A stretch of 8,706 nt of DNA from an uncultured Ruminococcus sp. (GCA_946188175.1 CAMHUJ010000047.1:1-8706), one strand, 5' to 3'. Positions 1 through 6,454 are shown, counted from the stretch's first letter. Notes: generated by a model not told the origin, from the sequence alone. Made by a program: numbers and translations.

Positions 1-295
1 TTTCGGATTCGTCTTTGGAATAAGCGCCCTTGCCGAGCTCCTTATCGAGCTCTGCGAAGAATGCAGCTTCGTCTTCATCCATTTCGTCTGCTGCATCTGC
101 GGCACCCGCTTCATCTGCGGATCCTGCTGCATCGGCGGGCTTATCGGTATCCTCCGCAGCATTCTCTGCGGGTTCGTCGTCCGTGAGCTCAGTGATTTCC
201 ACCGACAGCGATTCATCCGTCTCCGGCGATTCTGTTTCTGCCGGAGTCAGCGCCTCCTGATCGGCGTCCTGCCGGGACTTGTTTTCGTCAGCCAT
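1..295 (-). CDS. Partial acidic protein of unknown function (N-terminal 98 residues)
   Basis: The reading frame starts at ATG 295-293 and runs open to the left edge, so only the N-terminal 98 residues are visible. A strong GGAGG lies a few bases upstream of the start. The start overlaps the end of the cyclo-ligase gene by 8 bases (ATGGCTGA), which suggests translational coupling as the third gene of an operon. The visible part has 35 Asp/Glu against about six Lys/Arg and is rich in Ala, Ser and Thr. It has no signal peptide or membrane segment, so it looks like a disordered acidic N-terminal extension. Near the window edge the character changes (AAFFAELDKELGKG), which may be the beginning of a folded or helical part. 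I do not recognise the family; the conserved part must lie outside the window. The gene is well supported by its start, ribosome binding site and operon context; its function is unknown. Confidence 0.8.
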   Translation of the reverse strand, partial: MADENKSRQDADQEALTPAETESPETDESLSVEITELTDDEPAENAAEDTDKPADAAGSADEAGAADAADEMDEDEAAFFAELDKELGKGAYSKDESE

Positions 296-872
296 AAAAA
301 TCCTCCGTTTTTTGTTCCGTAATACAGGCTTCCAGTCTGCGGTCGGTTGCATCGTGCGGAAGCGCTGTCTGCCGGCATGCCGCATAGCAGATGCCGAGCG
401 TTCTGATCTGATATTTTTCGAGATAGCGGTCGTAATATCCGCCGCCTGCGCCGAGCCGGTAGCCCTCCGCGTCGAATGCGAGCATCGGGACAATCATCAG
501 CGTATCTTCATCGGGCAGCAGAATACGGTCCTCCGAGACCGGCGGCACCGGAATCCGGAATGCGCCTGTCTTGAGCTCCGAGAGTGCATCCAGCCGGTAA
601 AAGGTCATGGAGCAGGTCTCCGGCTCGCAGACGGGCAGCCCGAGAATCTTGCCGTCGTTCAGTGCAGCGGAAAGCAGTGTTCTTGTGCTGACCTCATGCG
701 GCATGGAAACATAGCAGAAAATCTGCTTTGCCTGTTTGTATGCAGGGTGCTGCAGCACGCTTTCGGCGATTTTCCGGTCGGCAGCGCTGCGGCTGTCGAA
801 GGACATCTCCGAGCGTGCCTGAAAGAGCATCCGGCGCAGCGCCTTCTTCTCTTCTGCGATTGCGGTGCTCAT
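288..872 (-). CDS. 5-formyltetrahydrofolate cyclo-ligase (5,10-methenyl-THF synthetase)
   Basis: The product is 194 aa, normal for this family. The enzyme converts 5-formyl-tetrahydrofolate to 5,10-methenyl-tetrahydrofolate with ATP in the cytoplasm, returning folate to one-carbon metabolism. Visible signatures are the basic N-terminal helix (KKALRRMLFQAR, residues 9-20), the YVSMPHEVST segment (54-63), the hallmark FDAEGYRLGAGGGYYDRYL (133-151) that forms the nucleotide and folate site, and the C-terminal LPHDATDRRLEACITE (171-186). One deviation is FRIPVP at about 105-110, where many relatives have F-G-I-x-E-P, so the Gly and Glu are replaced. The ATG overlaps the stop of the upstream DJ-1 gene as ATGA (872-869), so it is probably translated by coupling; a GGAAGGA lies further upstream. 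The family call is firm. Activity is inferred from motifs only. Confidence 0.95.
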   Translation of the reverse strand: MSTAIAEEKKALRRMLFQARSEMSFDSRSAADRKIAESVLQHPAYKQAKQIFCYVSMPHEVSTRTLLSAALNDGKILGLPVCEPETCSMTFYRLDALSELKTGAFRIPVPPVSEDRILLPDEDTLMIVPMLAFDAEGYRLGAGGGYYDRYLEKYQIRTLGICYAACRQTALPHDATDRRLEACITEQKTEDFYG

Positions 873-1414
873 TTTTTGTATACCATTCCTTCCGCGAGCT
901 TCGCGGCAGCTGCGGCACCTGCGAGCACCTCCACCAGACGCAGCGAGAAATCCATTGCCGCGCCGGGGCCTCTGCCCGTGATGATTCTGCCGTCCTGACA
1001 GACCGGTTCTGCGACGGTAATGCAGCCGATCAGCTTGTCCTCAAAGCCGGGATAGCAGGTCGCTGTTTTGTCTGCGAGCAGACCGCGCGCGCCGAGCAGC
1101 GAGGGTGCCGCACAGATCGCAGCGATCCATTTGTCATTTGCCGCGCAGTAGGTGAGTGCATTCTGAACCGTGCTGCTCTCTCCGAGGTGAATCGTGCCGG
1201 GCATGCCGCCGGGCAGAACGATCATCTCAAGCGAGCTGTCCGGCACAAAAGCCGTATCCGCCATATCCGCCGTGACAGGGATGCCGTGTGAGCCTTTGAT
1301 CACCGTGCCGCCGATGCCGACGGTGCAGACATCCTTTCCGGCTCTGCGCAGGCAGTCCACCGGCGTCAGCGCCTCGACCTCCTCAAAGCCTTCCGCGAGA
1401 AAAACATATACCAT
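869..1414 (-). CDS. DJ-1/PfpI family protein (YajL/ThiJ-like)
   Basis: The product is a 181-aa single-domain protein of the DJ-1 superfamily, length typical of the DJ-1/YajL branch. The start VYVFLAEGFEEVEALTPVD aligns with the DJ-1 N-terminus, and E14 corresponds to the conserved glutamate of the active site. The nucleophile elbow AAICAAPSLLG places the reactive cysteine at C101. TCYPGFEDKL (119-128) and GRGPGAAMDFSLRLVE (about 147-162) are also typical. Family members are variously described as protein or nucleotide deglycases, glyoxalases or redox chaperones, so the exact reaction cannot be read from sequence. The start is supported by a GGAGG seven bases upstream of ATG 1414-1412. It is the first gene of the minus-strand operon, about 40 nt from the predicted transcription start, and its stop overlaps the start of the cyclo-ligase gene. 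There is no signal peptide, so it is cytoplasmic. Confidence 0.93.
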   Translation of the reverse strand: MVYVFLAEGFEEVEALTPVDCLRRAGKDVCTVGIGGTVIKGSHGIPVTADMADTAFVPDSSLEMIVLPGGMPGTIHLGESSTVQNALTYCAANDKWIAAICAAPSLLGARGLLADKTATCYPGFEDKLIGCITVAEPVCQDGRIITGRGPGAAMDFSLRLVEVLAGAAAAAKLAEGMVYKK

Positions 1415-1461
1415 ATCCGTGCCTCCGTTTCTAGTGACTGATATGCATACTATATCAAGCT

Positions 1462-1490
1462 ATTATACCATGTATCCGGCGAAAAGTCAA
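1462..1490 (-). promoter_or_regulatory. Sigma-A/sigma-70 promoter of the DJ-1/cyclo-ligase operon
   Basis: Read on the minus strand there is TTGACT (1490-1485), a 17-bp spacer, and TATAAT (1467-1462). The -10 is a perfect consensus and the -35 differs from TTGACA at one base. Transcription would begin near 1455, giving a 5' leader of about 40 nt before the DJ-1 start. Such a strong promoter suggests steady housekeeping expression unless a repressor acts on it. Confidence 0.88.
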
Positions 1491-1522
1491 GGTTTTTGGC
1501 GCATATCCGGCATCGGAACAGC

Positions 1523-1551
1523 GCTGAAAATCAGCCTTTTCCGCAGCGGAA
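1523..1551. repeat. Two adjacent short inverted repeats
   Basis: The first is GCTGA-AAA-TCAGC (1523-1535). The second, three bases on, is TTCCGC-A-GCGGAA (1539-1551). They lie 30-60 bp upstream of the -35 of the minus-strand operon. They could be protein binding sites; arms of five and six bases are short enough to occur by chance. Confidence 0.4.
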
Positions 1552-1574
1552 TGCCGTTCAAAACGTAGAATTTT

Positions 1575-1591
1575 ATTAAGAAGTGATTAAG
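1575..1591. repeat. ATTAAG direct repeat spaced by one helical turn
   Basis: ATTAAG occurs at 1575-1580 and again at 1586-1591, start to start 11 bp, in a locally A+T-rich stretch of the divergent regulatory region. Half-sites on the same DNA face are typical of response-regulator binding, but no specific family is implied and two hexamers may be coincidence. Confidence 0.3.
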
Positions 1592-1621
1592 ATGCATCCG
1601 GCGCAGAAAAGCTGTGATTTA

Positions 1622-1660
1622 CCGCAGAAATCTGCGGCAAAAGCCGTGTTGCCGCTTCTG
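1622..1660 (+). repeat. Overlapping inverted repeats with mutually exclusive pairings
   Basis: CCGCAGA-AA-TCTGCGG is a perfect inverted repeat at 1622-1637. Its right half overlaps the left arm of a second one, GCGGCAA (1634-1640) with TTGCCGC (1649-1655) around an 8-base loop, which can be extended by CAGAA (1625-1629) with TTCTG (1656-1660). The element sits about 95-130 bp upstream of the -35 of the glycogen phosphorylase promoter. It would be transcribed only if a more distal promoter exists, so a DNA-level role is as likely as an RNA one. Confidence 0.45.
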
Positions 1661-1752
1661 CTTTGTGCAGTATTCACAATTTTGATAGATATGAATTGCA
1701 TCCAGCAGACAATATTCCGGTTTTTTTGCAGCAATTTTGTATATTTCAGCTA

Positions 1753-1781
1753 TTGCATTTTCAGCGTGAATGGGGTATAAT
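1753..1781 (+). promoter_or_regulatory. Sigma-A/sigma-70 promoter upstream of glycogen phosphorylase
   Basis: TTGCAT (1753-1758), a 17-bp spacer, and a perfect TATAAT (1776-1781). Transcription would start near 1788, giving a leader of about 158 nt before the glycogen phosphorylase ATG. The consensus -10, exact 17-bp spacing and position directly upstream of the cluster support the call. The weaker -35 leaves room for an activator. Confidence 0.75.
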
Positions 1782-1787
1782 AAAATG

Positions 1788-1945
1788 GTATTGTTTGCAG
1801 ATGACAGCGCGAAAACAAACGCCCTGTGATCTTCGCCTGCTGCCGGCGCTCCGCCGTCACGGCAGCAGTATATGCCGCAATGCGCAGAAGCATGCATCCG
1901 CGGCAGCAAACCGACATCGCACGACGGAGAAACGGAGTTTGAGAA
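1788..1945 (+). promoter_or_regulatory. Structured 5' leader of glycogen phosphorylase with competing hairpins
   Basis: Hairpin 1 pairs CTGCTGCCG (1837-1845) perfectly with CGGCAGCAG (1860-1868). Hairpin 2 pairs TGCCGC (1873-1878) with GCGGCA (1900-1905), with an inner ATGC/GCAT pairing (1880-1883 with 1890-1893). CGGCAGCA recurs at 1901-1908, so the left arm of hairpin 1 could pair there instead, dissolving both local hairpins. No run of T follows either hairpin, and the ribosome binding site GGAG (1934-1937) is not in a stem. The leader matches no riboswitch I recognise, and no credible small reading frame is seen in it. Confidence 0.45.
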
Positions 1946-4330
1946 ATGTCCAAGTTTTCGGAAAAGGTTACGCAGGATTTCCTGAACCGCCTTCAGATGC
2001 AGTTCAATGTCTCGCCGGATGAAGCGAGCGACAAGCAGATCTATCTTGCACTGTCCTCGGTCATTACCGAGCTGATGAAGGCAAAGCGCCAGAAGTTCAT
2101 GAACCATGTCAATTCGACGGGTCAGAAGCAGATCTTCTATCTTTCCATGGAATTCCTCATGGGCAGATCGCTCAAGACCTCGCTCTATAATCTTGAGCTT
2201 GCCGATGATGTGGAGAAGTTCCTGAAGAAGTTTGATATCAACCTCGACAGAGTCTATGACTACGAGCCGGACGCAGGTCTCGGCAACGGCGGCCTCGGCA
2301 GACTCGCAGCCTGCTATCTGGACGGTCTGGCAACAACGGGCTATCCGGCAACGGGTCATTCGATCTGCTATGAGTACGGCATCTTCAAACAGAAGCTCGA
2401 AGAGGGCTGGCAGACCGAGCTGCCGGACAACTGGCTCCCGGGCGGCGAGGTATGGCTCGACCCGAGACCGGAGCAGGCGATCGAGGTGCATTTCGAGGGT
2501 GATCTCGAGGAATACTGGGATCAGCAGTATCACCATGTTTCGCATGTGAACTACAGCACCGTTACCGCAATCCCCTATGACATGTATGTTTCGGGCTACA
2601 ACAGCAACGCGGTCTCCGTTCTGAGACTGTGGTCTGCAAAGGCGCCGAGCTTCGATATGCAGATGTTCAATCAGGGCGATTATTCCAAGGCGCTCGCCCC
2701 GAATTCCATTGCGAACGCGATCTCCAAGGTGCTCTATCCGAACGACAATCACCTTGAGGGCAAGTCGCTCCGTCTGCGTCAGCAGTATTTCCTCTGCGCC
2801 GCAGCCGTCGGCGACATCGTCAACAATCACATGAGCGTCTACGGCACGCTCGATAACCTCGCAGATAAGGTTTCCATTCACATCAACGATACGCACCCGA
2901 CGCTTGCGATTCCGGAGCTGATGCGCATTCTGCTCGATGACTGCGGCTACAGCTGGGAGAAGGCATGGGATATCACCACGAAGGTCTTTGCATACACGAA
3001 CCATACCGTTATGGCAGAGGCGCTCGAAAAGTGGGATATCAACCTTGTCCGCAGAGTGATTCCGCGCGTCTTCTCGATCATCGTCGAGATCAACAACCGC
3101 TACTGCGCGGAGGTCTTTGCAAGAACGAACAACAGCGATATTACGACGAATATGTCCATTATTCAGGACAACCTGATTCATATGGCAAAGCTCTGCGTCG
3201 CTGCTTCGCACAGTGTCAACGGCGTTTCCAAGCTGCATTCCGAGATCATCAAGGATGCCGTCTTCAACAACGAATACCGCTACTGCCCGAAGAAGTTTAC
3301 GAATGTCACGAACGGTATCGCATACCGCCGCTGGCTGTATCAGTCGAATCCGGGTCTGACGAAGCTGCTGAAATCCGCAATCGGCGGCGGCTTCCTCAAG
3401 AATGCCGCAGAGCTCGAAAAGTTCCGTGCATTTCAGGATGATGCCAAGGTGCTCGAAAAGCTCATGGCAGTCAAGCGCGAGAATAAGATCGAATTTGCAA
3501 AGTATGTCAAGGCGAAGAACGGCATCGAGCTGAATCCGGACAGCGTTTTTGACGTACAGGTCAAGCGTCTGCACGAATACAAGCGTCAGCATCTCAATGC
3601 GCTGAATATTCTCGCGGATTATCAGATGCTGCTCGACAATCCGGATATGGACTTTGCACCGAAGACCTATATTTTCGCGGCAAAGGCAGCACCTGGCTAC
3701 TATCTCGCCAAGCAGATCATCAAGATGATCTGGAGCCTCTCCGAGGAGATCCGCAAGAATCCGAAGATCAGCGAAAAGCTCGCTGTTGTGTTCCTTGAGA
3801 ACTACTGCGTCACGCTCTCCGAGCTGCTGATGCCGGCTTCCGATTTCTCCGAGCAGATTTCGCTCGCAGGCACCGAGGCTTCCGGTACGGGCAACATGAA
3901 GCTGATGCTGAACGGCGCTGTCACGATCGGTACGCTCGACGGCGCGAACATTGAGATCAAGGATGCCGCAGGCGATGAGAATATCATCATCTTCGGCATG
4001 AAGACCGAGGAGGTCAACAGCCGCAAGCCGCATTACCGTCCGCAGGAGATCTACGATCATCACGGTCTGGTGCGCGCCTGCGTGGACCGCATCAACAACG
4101 GTATCAACGGCGACAAGTTCCCGGATATCGCACAGTCGCTCCGCACGCAGGATCCTTATATGGTGCTGGCGGACTTCGACAGCTACCGTGCTGCACAGGC
4201 ATACGCCGCACAGTGCTATGCCGATAAGCAGCGCTTCGCCAAGATGAGCCTGAACAATATTGCAGGTGCAGGCGTGTTCTCCGCAGACCGCGCCGTCACC
4301 GAATATGCAAAGAATATCTGGCATCTTTAA
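1946..4330 (+). CDS. glgP: Glycogen/starch/maltodextrin phosphorylase
   Basis: The product is a 794-aa cytoplasmic GT35 phosphorylase. It releases glucose-1-phosphate from the non-reducing ends of alpha-1,4-glucans using phosphate and pyridoxal phosphate. GLGNGGLGRLAACYLDGLA (starting at residue 111) is the substrate/PLP-phosphate loop. YTNHTV contains H353, matching muscle His377. KRLHEYKRQ contains K540, R541 and K546, matching the phosphate-site Lys568, Arg569 and Lys574 of the muscle enzyme. EASGTGNMK (644-652) is the family PLP signature with K652 as the Schiff-base lysine. The N-terminus lacks the phosphorylated serine region of animal enzymes, so the muscle type of phosphorylation control is absent, as usual in bacteria. 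The ATG at 1946 has GGAG eight bases upstream and begins at the expected family N-terminus. It is followed by a GH13 enzyme, consistent with glycogen or imported maltodextrin breakdown. Whether it prefers glycogen or maltodextrin cannot be told from sequence. Confidence 0.97.
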   Translation: MSKFSEKVTQDFLNRLQMQFNVSPDEASDKQIYLALSSVITELMKAKRQKFMNHVNSTGQKQIFYLSMEFLMGRSLKTSLYNLELADDVEKFLKKFDINLDRVYDYEPDAGLGNGGLGRLAACYLDGLATTGYPATGHSICYEYGIFKQKLEEGWQTELPDNWLPGGEVWLDPRPEQAIEVHFEGDLEEYWDQQYHHVSHVNYSTVTAIPYDMYVSGYNSNAVSVLRLWSAKAPSFDMQMFNQGDYSKALAPNSIANAISKVLYPNDNHLEGKSLRLRQQYFLCAAAVGDIVNNHMSVYGTLDNLADKVSIHINDTHPTLAIPELMRILLDDCGYSWEKAWDITTKVFAYTNHTVMAEALEKWDINLVRRVIPRVFSIIVEINNRYCAEVFARTNNSDITTNMSIIQDNLIHMAKLCVAASHSVNGVSKLHSEIIKDAVFNNEYRYCPKKFTNVTNGIAYRRWLYQSNPGLTKLLKSAIGGGFLKNAAELEKFRAFQDDAKVLEKLMAVKRENKIEFAKYVKAKNGIELNPDSVFDVQVKRLHEYKRQHLNALNILADYQMLLDNPDMDFAPKTYIFAAKAAPGYYLAKQIIKMIWSLSEEIRKNPKISEKLAVVFLENYCVTLSELLMPASDFSEQISLAGTEASGTGNMKLMLNGAVTIGTLDGANIEIKDAAGDENIIIFGMKTEEVNSRKPHYRPQEIYDHHGLVRACVDRINNGINGDKFPDIAQSLRTQDPYMVLADFDSYRAAQAYAAQCYADKQRFAKMSLNNIAGAGVFSADRAVTEYAKNIWHL

Positions 4331-4347
4331 TCACAAATCATTATGAC

Positions 4348-4415
4348 AAATCCCCGACGGATTTTGCCGGACACGGATACCGAGAAGAATGTCCCGTAAT
4401 CTGTCGGGGATTTTT
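4348..4415 (+). terminator. Long branched terminator-like hairpin after glgP
   Basis: AAATCCCCGACGGA (4348-4361) pairs with TCTGTCGGGGATTT (4400-4413), 14 pairs with one G-U wobble, beginning 17 bases after the glgP stop and followed by further T (4414-4415). The apical region is unusually long (38 bases) and can itself fold: GGACA (4369-4373) with TGTCC (4390-4394), enclosing CGG-ATA-CCG (4374-4382). It probably ends or attenuates glgP transcription. The loop size and the short T run (ATTTTTC) are unlike a simple intrinsic terminator, so partial readthrough into the GH13 gene is plausible. Confidence 0.65.
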
Positions 4416-4417
4416 CG

Positions 4418-4460
4418 GGGAAAATGCTTCGCCGCACACCGGCGCGGCGCAGTGCTTCCC
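4418..4460 (+). promoter_or_regulatory. Second hairpin just upstream of the GH13 gene
   Basis: GGGAA (4418-4422) can pair with TTCCC (4456-4460), GC (4426-4427) with GC (4454-4455), and CGCCGC (4430-4435) with GCGGCG (4444-4449) around an eight-base loop. It ends 24 bases before the GH13 start and leaves the ribosome binding site free. I found no convincing -35/-10 pair between 4331 and 4484, so the GH13 gene is either served by a weak promoter or by readthrough past both structures. Confidence 0.45.
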
Positions 4461-4484
4461 GACTGCAAAAAGAGGTGCGATCAT

Positions 4485-6359
4485 ATGAGAAAAATATATG
4501 ACAGCTGGGACCGTGCGTATAAGTCCGTATTCGGCGCACTGCGGCAGAATGAACCGTGTACCTTCACGATCTGTCTGCCGGAATCGGTTGTGCTCGATAC
4601 GAATCCGATGCTCGTGCTTTACCGTCCGGGCATGAAGGAGCGCTTTATCCCGATGAATACCGTCAGCCGGAGCGGCGAGGATGTGTTCTATTCCGCGACC
4701 TGCTCTGCAAAGATTCCCGGTGTGCATTACTATTATTTTTCGTATATTTCCGGCGGTCAGTGGTCGTATATCAAGAAGGCTGCCGCGCATGAGGGCGTCA
4801 TCGGCGAGGGCGATCTCTTTCAGCTCACTGTCTTTGACGAAGCCTTCCAGACGCCGGATTTCCTAAAGGGCGGCGTGATGTATCAGATTTTCCCCGACCG
4901 TTTCTGCAAGAGCGGGATGCAGCATGAGAACGTCCCGAATGACCGTGTGCTGCGCGATGACTGGGGCGGAACGCCCTTCTATCGCCCCGATCAGTACGGG
5001 CATGTCTGGAACAACGATTATTTCGGCGGCGATCTCGAAGGCATCGTGCAGAAGCTCGATTATCTTGAATCGCTCGGCGTCACCTGCATCTACCTGAACC
5101 CGATCTTTGAAGCGCATGAGAATCATCGCTACAATACGGCGAATTACCGCAATGTCGATCCGCTGCTCGGCACGAATCAGGATTTTGCACGGCTCTGCAC
5201 GGAGGCGGCGCGTCACGGCATCAGCGTGATCCTCGACGGCGTGTTCTCGCATACCGGTGCGGACAGCATCTACTTCAACAAATTCTGCCGCTATGATACG
5301 GTCGGCGCGTACAATTCGCAGGAAAGCCCGTATTACAAGTGGTACAGCTTCCACCAGTATCCGAATGTGTATGAATCGTGGTGGGGCATTGATACGCTCC
5401 CGAATGTCAATGAAAACGAGCCTGCGTATACGGACTATATCTGCGGCAAGGACGGCGTCCTCGAATACTGGATGAGCCTCGGCGCGGCGGGCTTCCGTCT
5501 GGATGTGGCGGATGAGCTGCCGGATGCATTCCTTGAGCATCTGCACGACTGCGTCAAGGGTGCAGAGGGCGATCATATCGTGATCGGCGAGGTCTGGGAG
5601 GATGCTTCGACGAAGGAGGCATACGGTGTCCGGCGGCGCTATCTGCTCGGCAGTCAGCTCGATTCGGTCATGAATTATCCGTTCCGCAGCGCGATCATGC
5701 AGTATATCGGCGGATGCAGCCCCTATGATTTCCGCAACAGCATCATGACGATCATGGAGAATTATCCGAAATGCGCCGCGGATGTGCTGATGAATTTTGT
5801 CTCGACGCATGATATTGAGCGCGCGATCACTGTATTCGGCGGCGAGCCTGCAAACGGCAGAAGCAAAGACTGGCAGGCGGAGCGCAGACTGAATCCCCAG
5901 CAGTACGATATCGGCAAGAAGAAGCTGAAGGCGGCAATGGTACTGCAATTCTTCCTGCCGGGCGTCCCGAGCATTTATTACGGCGACGAAGCGGGTCTGG
6001 ACGGCTACGGCGATCCCTTCAACCGCCGCTGCTATCCCTGGGGACATGAGGATCAGGACCTGATCGAATACACAAAGGAGCTCTCGCGGATCCGTCACAG
6101 CTCGAAGGTCTTTTTGGACGGCGCGCTGAAATTCCTGACGCTGGATGATGATTATATCGTATTTGCGCGGTACCGCGATCACCGGCGAAAGGCAATGGTC
6201 ATTGCGCTGAACCGTTCTAATCATGAGGTTGTATTCGGCGTGGATAAGACGCCGTTCAATGACCGCTATACGGTGTTCAAGGTTGAGCACGGTCAGATCG
6301 ACGGCAATGATGTCATCCTTCCCCCGTATGGGTTCGCGGCAGTGAAGGTAGAGATGTAA
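4485..6359 (+). CDS. GH13 alpha-amylase family enzyme (neopullulanase/cyclomaltodextrinase-like)
   Basis: The product is a 624-aa glycoside hydrolase of family GH13 acting on alpha-1,4 and/or alpha-1,6 glucosidic links. Residues 1 to about 125 form a beta-rich N-terminal domain like that of neopullulanases. The catalytic barrel opens with GGVMYQIFPDRF (to residue 140). Region I is DGVFSH (251-256), region II is GFRLDVADE with nucleophile D340, region III is IGEVWED with acid/base E369, and region IV is STHDIER with transition-state aspartate D443. A small C-terminal beta domain ends in PPYGFAAVKVEM. All three catalytic acids are intact. There is no signal peptide, so it acts inside the cell on maltodextrins or on glycogen trimmed by the upstream phosphorylase. 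I chose ATG 4485 because AGAGGTG lies seven bases upstream; the in-frame ATG at 4389 falls inside the terminator hairpin and would add 32 unconserved residues. The exact GH13 subfamily and bond preference are uncertain. Confidence 0.93.
   Translation: MRKIYDSWDRAYKSVFGALRQNEPCTFTICLPESVVLDTNPMLVLYRPGMKERFIPMNTVSRSGEDVFYSATCSAKIPGVHYYYFSYISGGQWSYIKKAAAHEGVIGEGDLFQLTVFDEAFQTPDFLKGGVMYQIFPDRFCKSGMQHENVPNDRVLRDDWGGTPFYRPDQYGHVWNNDYFGGDLEGIVQKLDYLESLGVTCIYLNPIFEAHENHRYNTANYRNVDPLLGTNQDFARLCTEAARHGISVILDGVFSHTGADSIYFNKFCRYDTVGAYNSQESPYYKWYSFHQYPNVYESWWGIDTLPNVNENEPAYTDYICGKDGVLEYWMSLGAAGFRLDVADELPDAFLEHLHDCVKGAEGDHIVIGEVWEDASTKEAYGVRRRYLLGSQLDSVMNYPFRSAIMQYIGGCSPYDFRNSIMTIMENYPKCAADVLMNFVSTHDIERAITVFGGEPANGRSKDWQAERRLNPQQYDIGKKKLKAAMVLQFFLPGVPSIYYGDEAGLDGYGDPFNRRCYPWGHEDQDLIEYTKELSRIRHSSKVFLDGALKFLTLDDDYIVFARYRDHRRKAMVIALNRSNHEVVFGVDKTPFNDRYTVFKVEHGQIDGNDVILPPYGFAAVKVEM
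6321..6359 (+). repeat. Copy 1 of a duplicated GH13 C-terminal coding segment
   Basis: These 39 bases encode PPYGFAAVKVEM and the stop codon of the intact GH13 gene. They match 6413-6451 at 33 of 39 positions, and all six differences are synonymous third-position changes. The two copies are 92 bp apart and in different reading frames. Confidence 0.9.
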
Positions 6360-6370
6360 ACTGTGGCTGC

Positions 6371-6451
6371 GTGATGATGGGGGACATCAAAATGGATGCA
6401 GGCACTGCCTGCCCGCCGTATGGGTTCGCAGCCGTCAAGGTGGAAATGTAA
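6371..6451 (+). pseudogene. Remnant C-terminus of a second, lost GH13 gene
   Basis: After the GH13 stop, a second frame ends with PPYGFAAVKVEM and TAA at 6413-6451, identical in protein sequence to the end of the GH13 enzyme but with different third bases. The in-frame codons just before it read DIKMDAGTAC, which differ from the intact gene (QIDGNDVIL) and look like another plausible version of the last GH13 beta strands. This is what one would expect if a tandem paralogue had been deleted except for its tail. A GTG (6371) and ATGs (6374, 6377) lie in frame, but none has a ribosome binding site, so I do not call it a functional small gene. The AAGGTGG within it (6437-6443) is well placed to serve as the ribosome binding site of the next gene. 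Confidence 0.7.
6398..6412 (+). repeat. Short perfect hairpin abutting the remnant repeat
   Basis: GCAGGC-ACT-GCCTGC has a six-base stem and three-base loop, ending exactly one base before the second copy of the GH13 tail begins. No T run follows. It may mark the deletion junction or be incidental. Confidence 0.4.
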
Positions 6452-6454
6452 ATC

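Larger units (their letters stand above)
1491..1752. other. Divergent intergenic region without a credible gene
   Basis: These bases separate the -35 boxes of two divergent promoters. No reading frame here has a convincing ribosome binding site or family resemblance. The stretch is richer in A+T than the flanking genes and carries several short symmetric sequences, listed separately. It is the natural place for regulator sites controlling the folate/DJ-1 operon on one side and glycogen phosphorylase on the other, but no known operator motif is recognised. Confidence 0.7.

Noticed and set aside
728..1291. Plus-strand open frames across the DJ-1 and cyclo-ligase genes
   Set aside because: They are shadows of two clear minus-strand family members, with no ribosome binding site and no family resemblance.
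1583..1780. A 65-codon hydrophobic small protein in the divergent region
   Set aside because: It begins with GTG without a ribosome binding site and its stop lies inside the -10 of the glgP promoter. Composition reflects the A+T-rich regulatory DNA.
1619..4324. A 901-codon open frame antisense to glycogen phosphorylase
   Set aside because: It is in codon register with glgP, so it stays open simply because glgP avoids the sense codons TTA, CTA and TCA. Its predicted protein resembles no family I recognise, and glgP on the other strand is unmistakable.
4389..4484. An upstream in-frame start that would lengthen the GH13 protein by 32 residues
   Set aside because: The ATG lies in the terminator-like hairpin without a ribosome binding site. 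ATG 4485 has AGAGGTG at the right distance and starts the family-like sequence.
4863..6290. A 475-codon open frame antisense to the GH13 gene
   Set aside because: Same cause: codon-register antisense with few TTA/CTA/TCA codons. It ends exactly at a CTA leucine codon of the GH13 gene.
6374..6451. A functional small protein of 25-26 codons between GH13 and the ADP-ribosylglycohydrolase gene
   Set aside because: No ribosome binding site precedes the GTG or ATG codons, and the second half is simply the GH13 C-terminus; a gene remnant explains it better.
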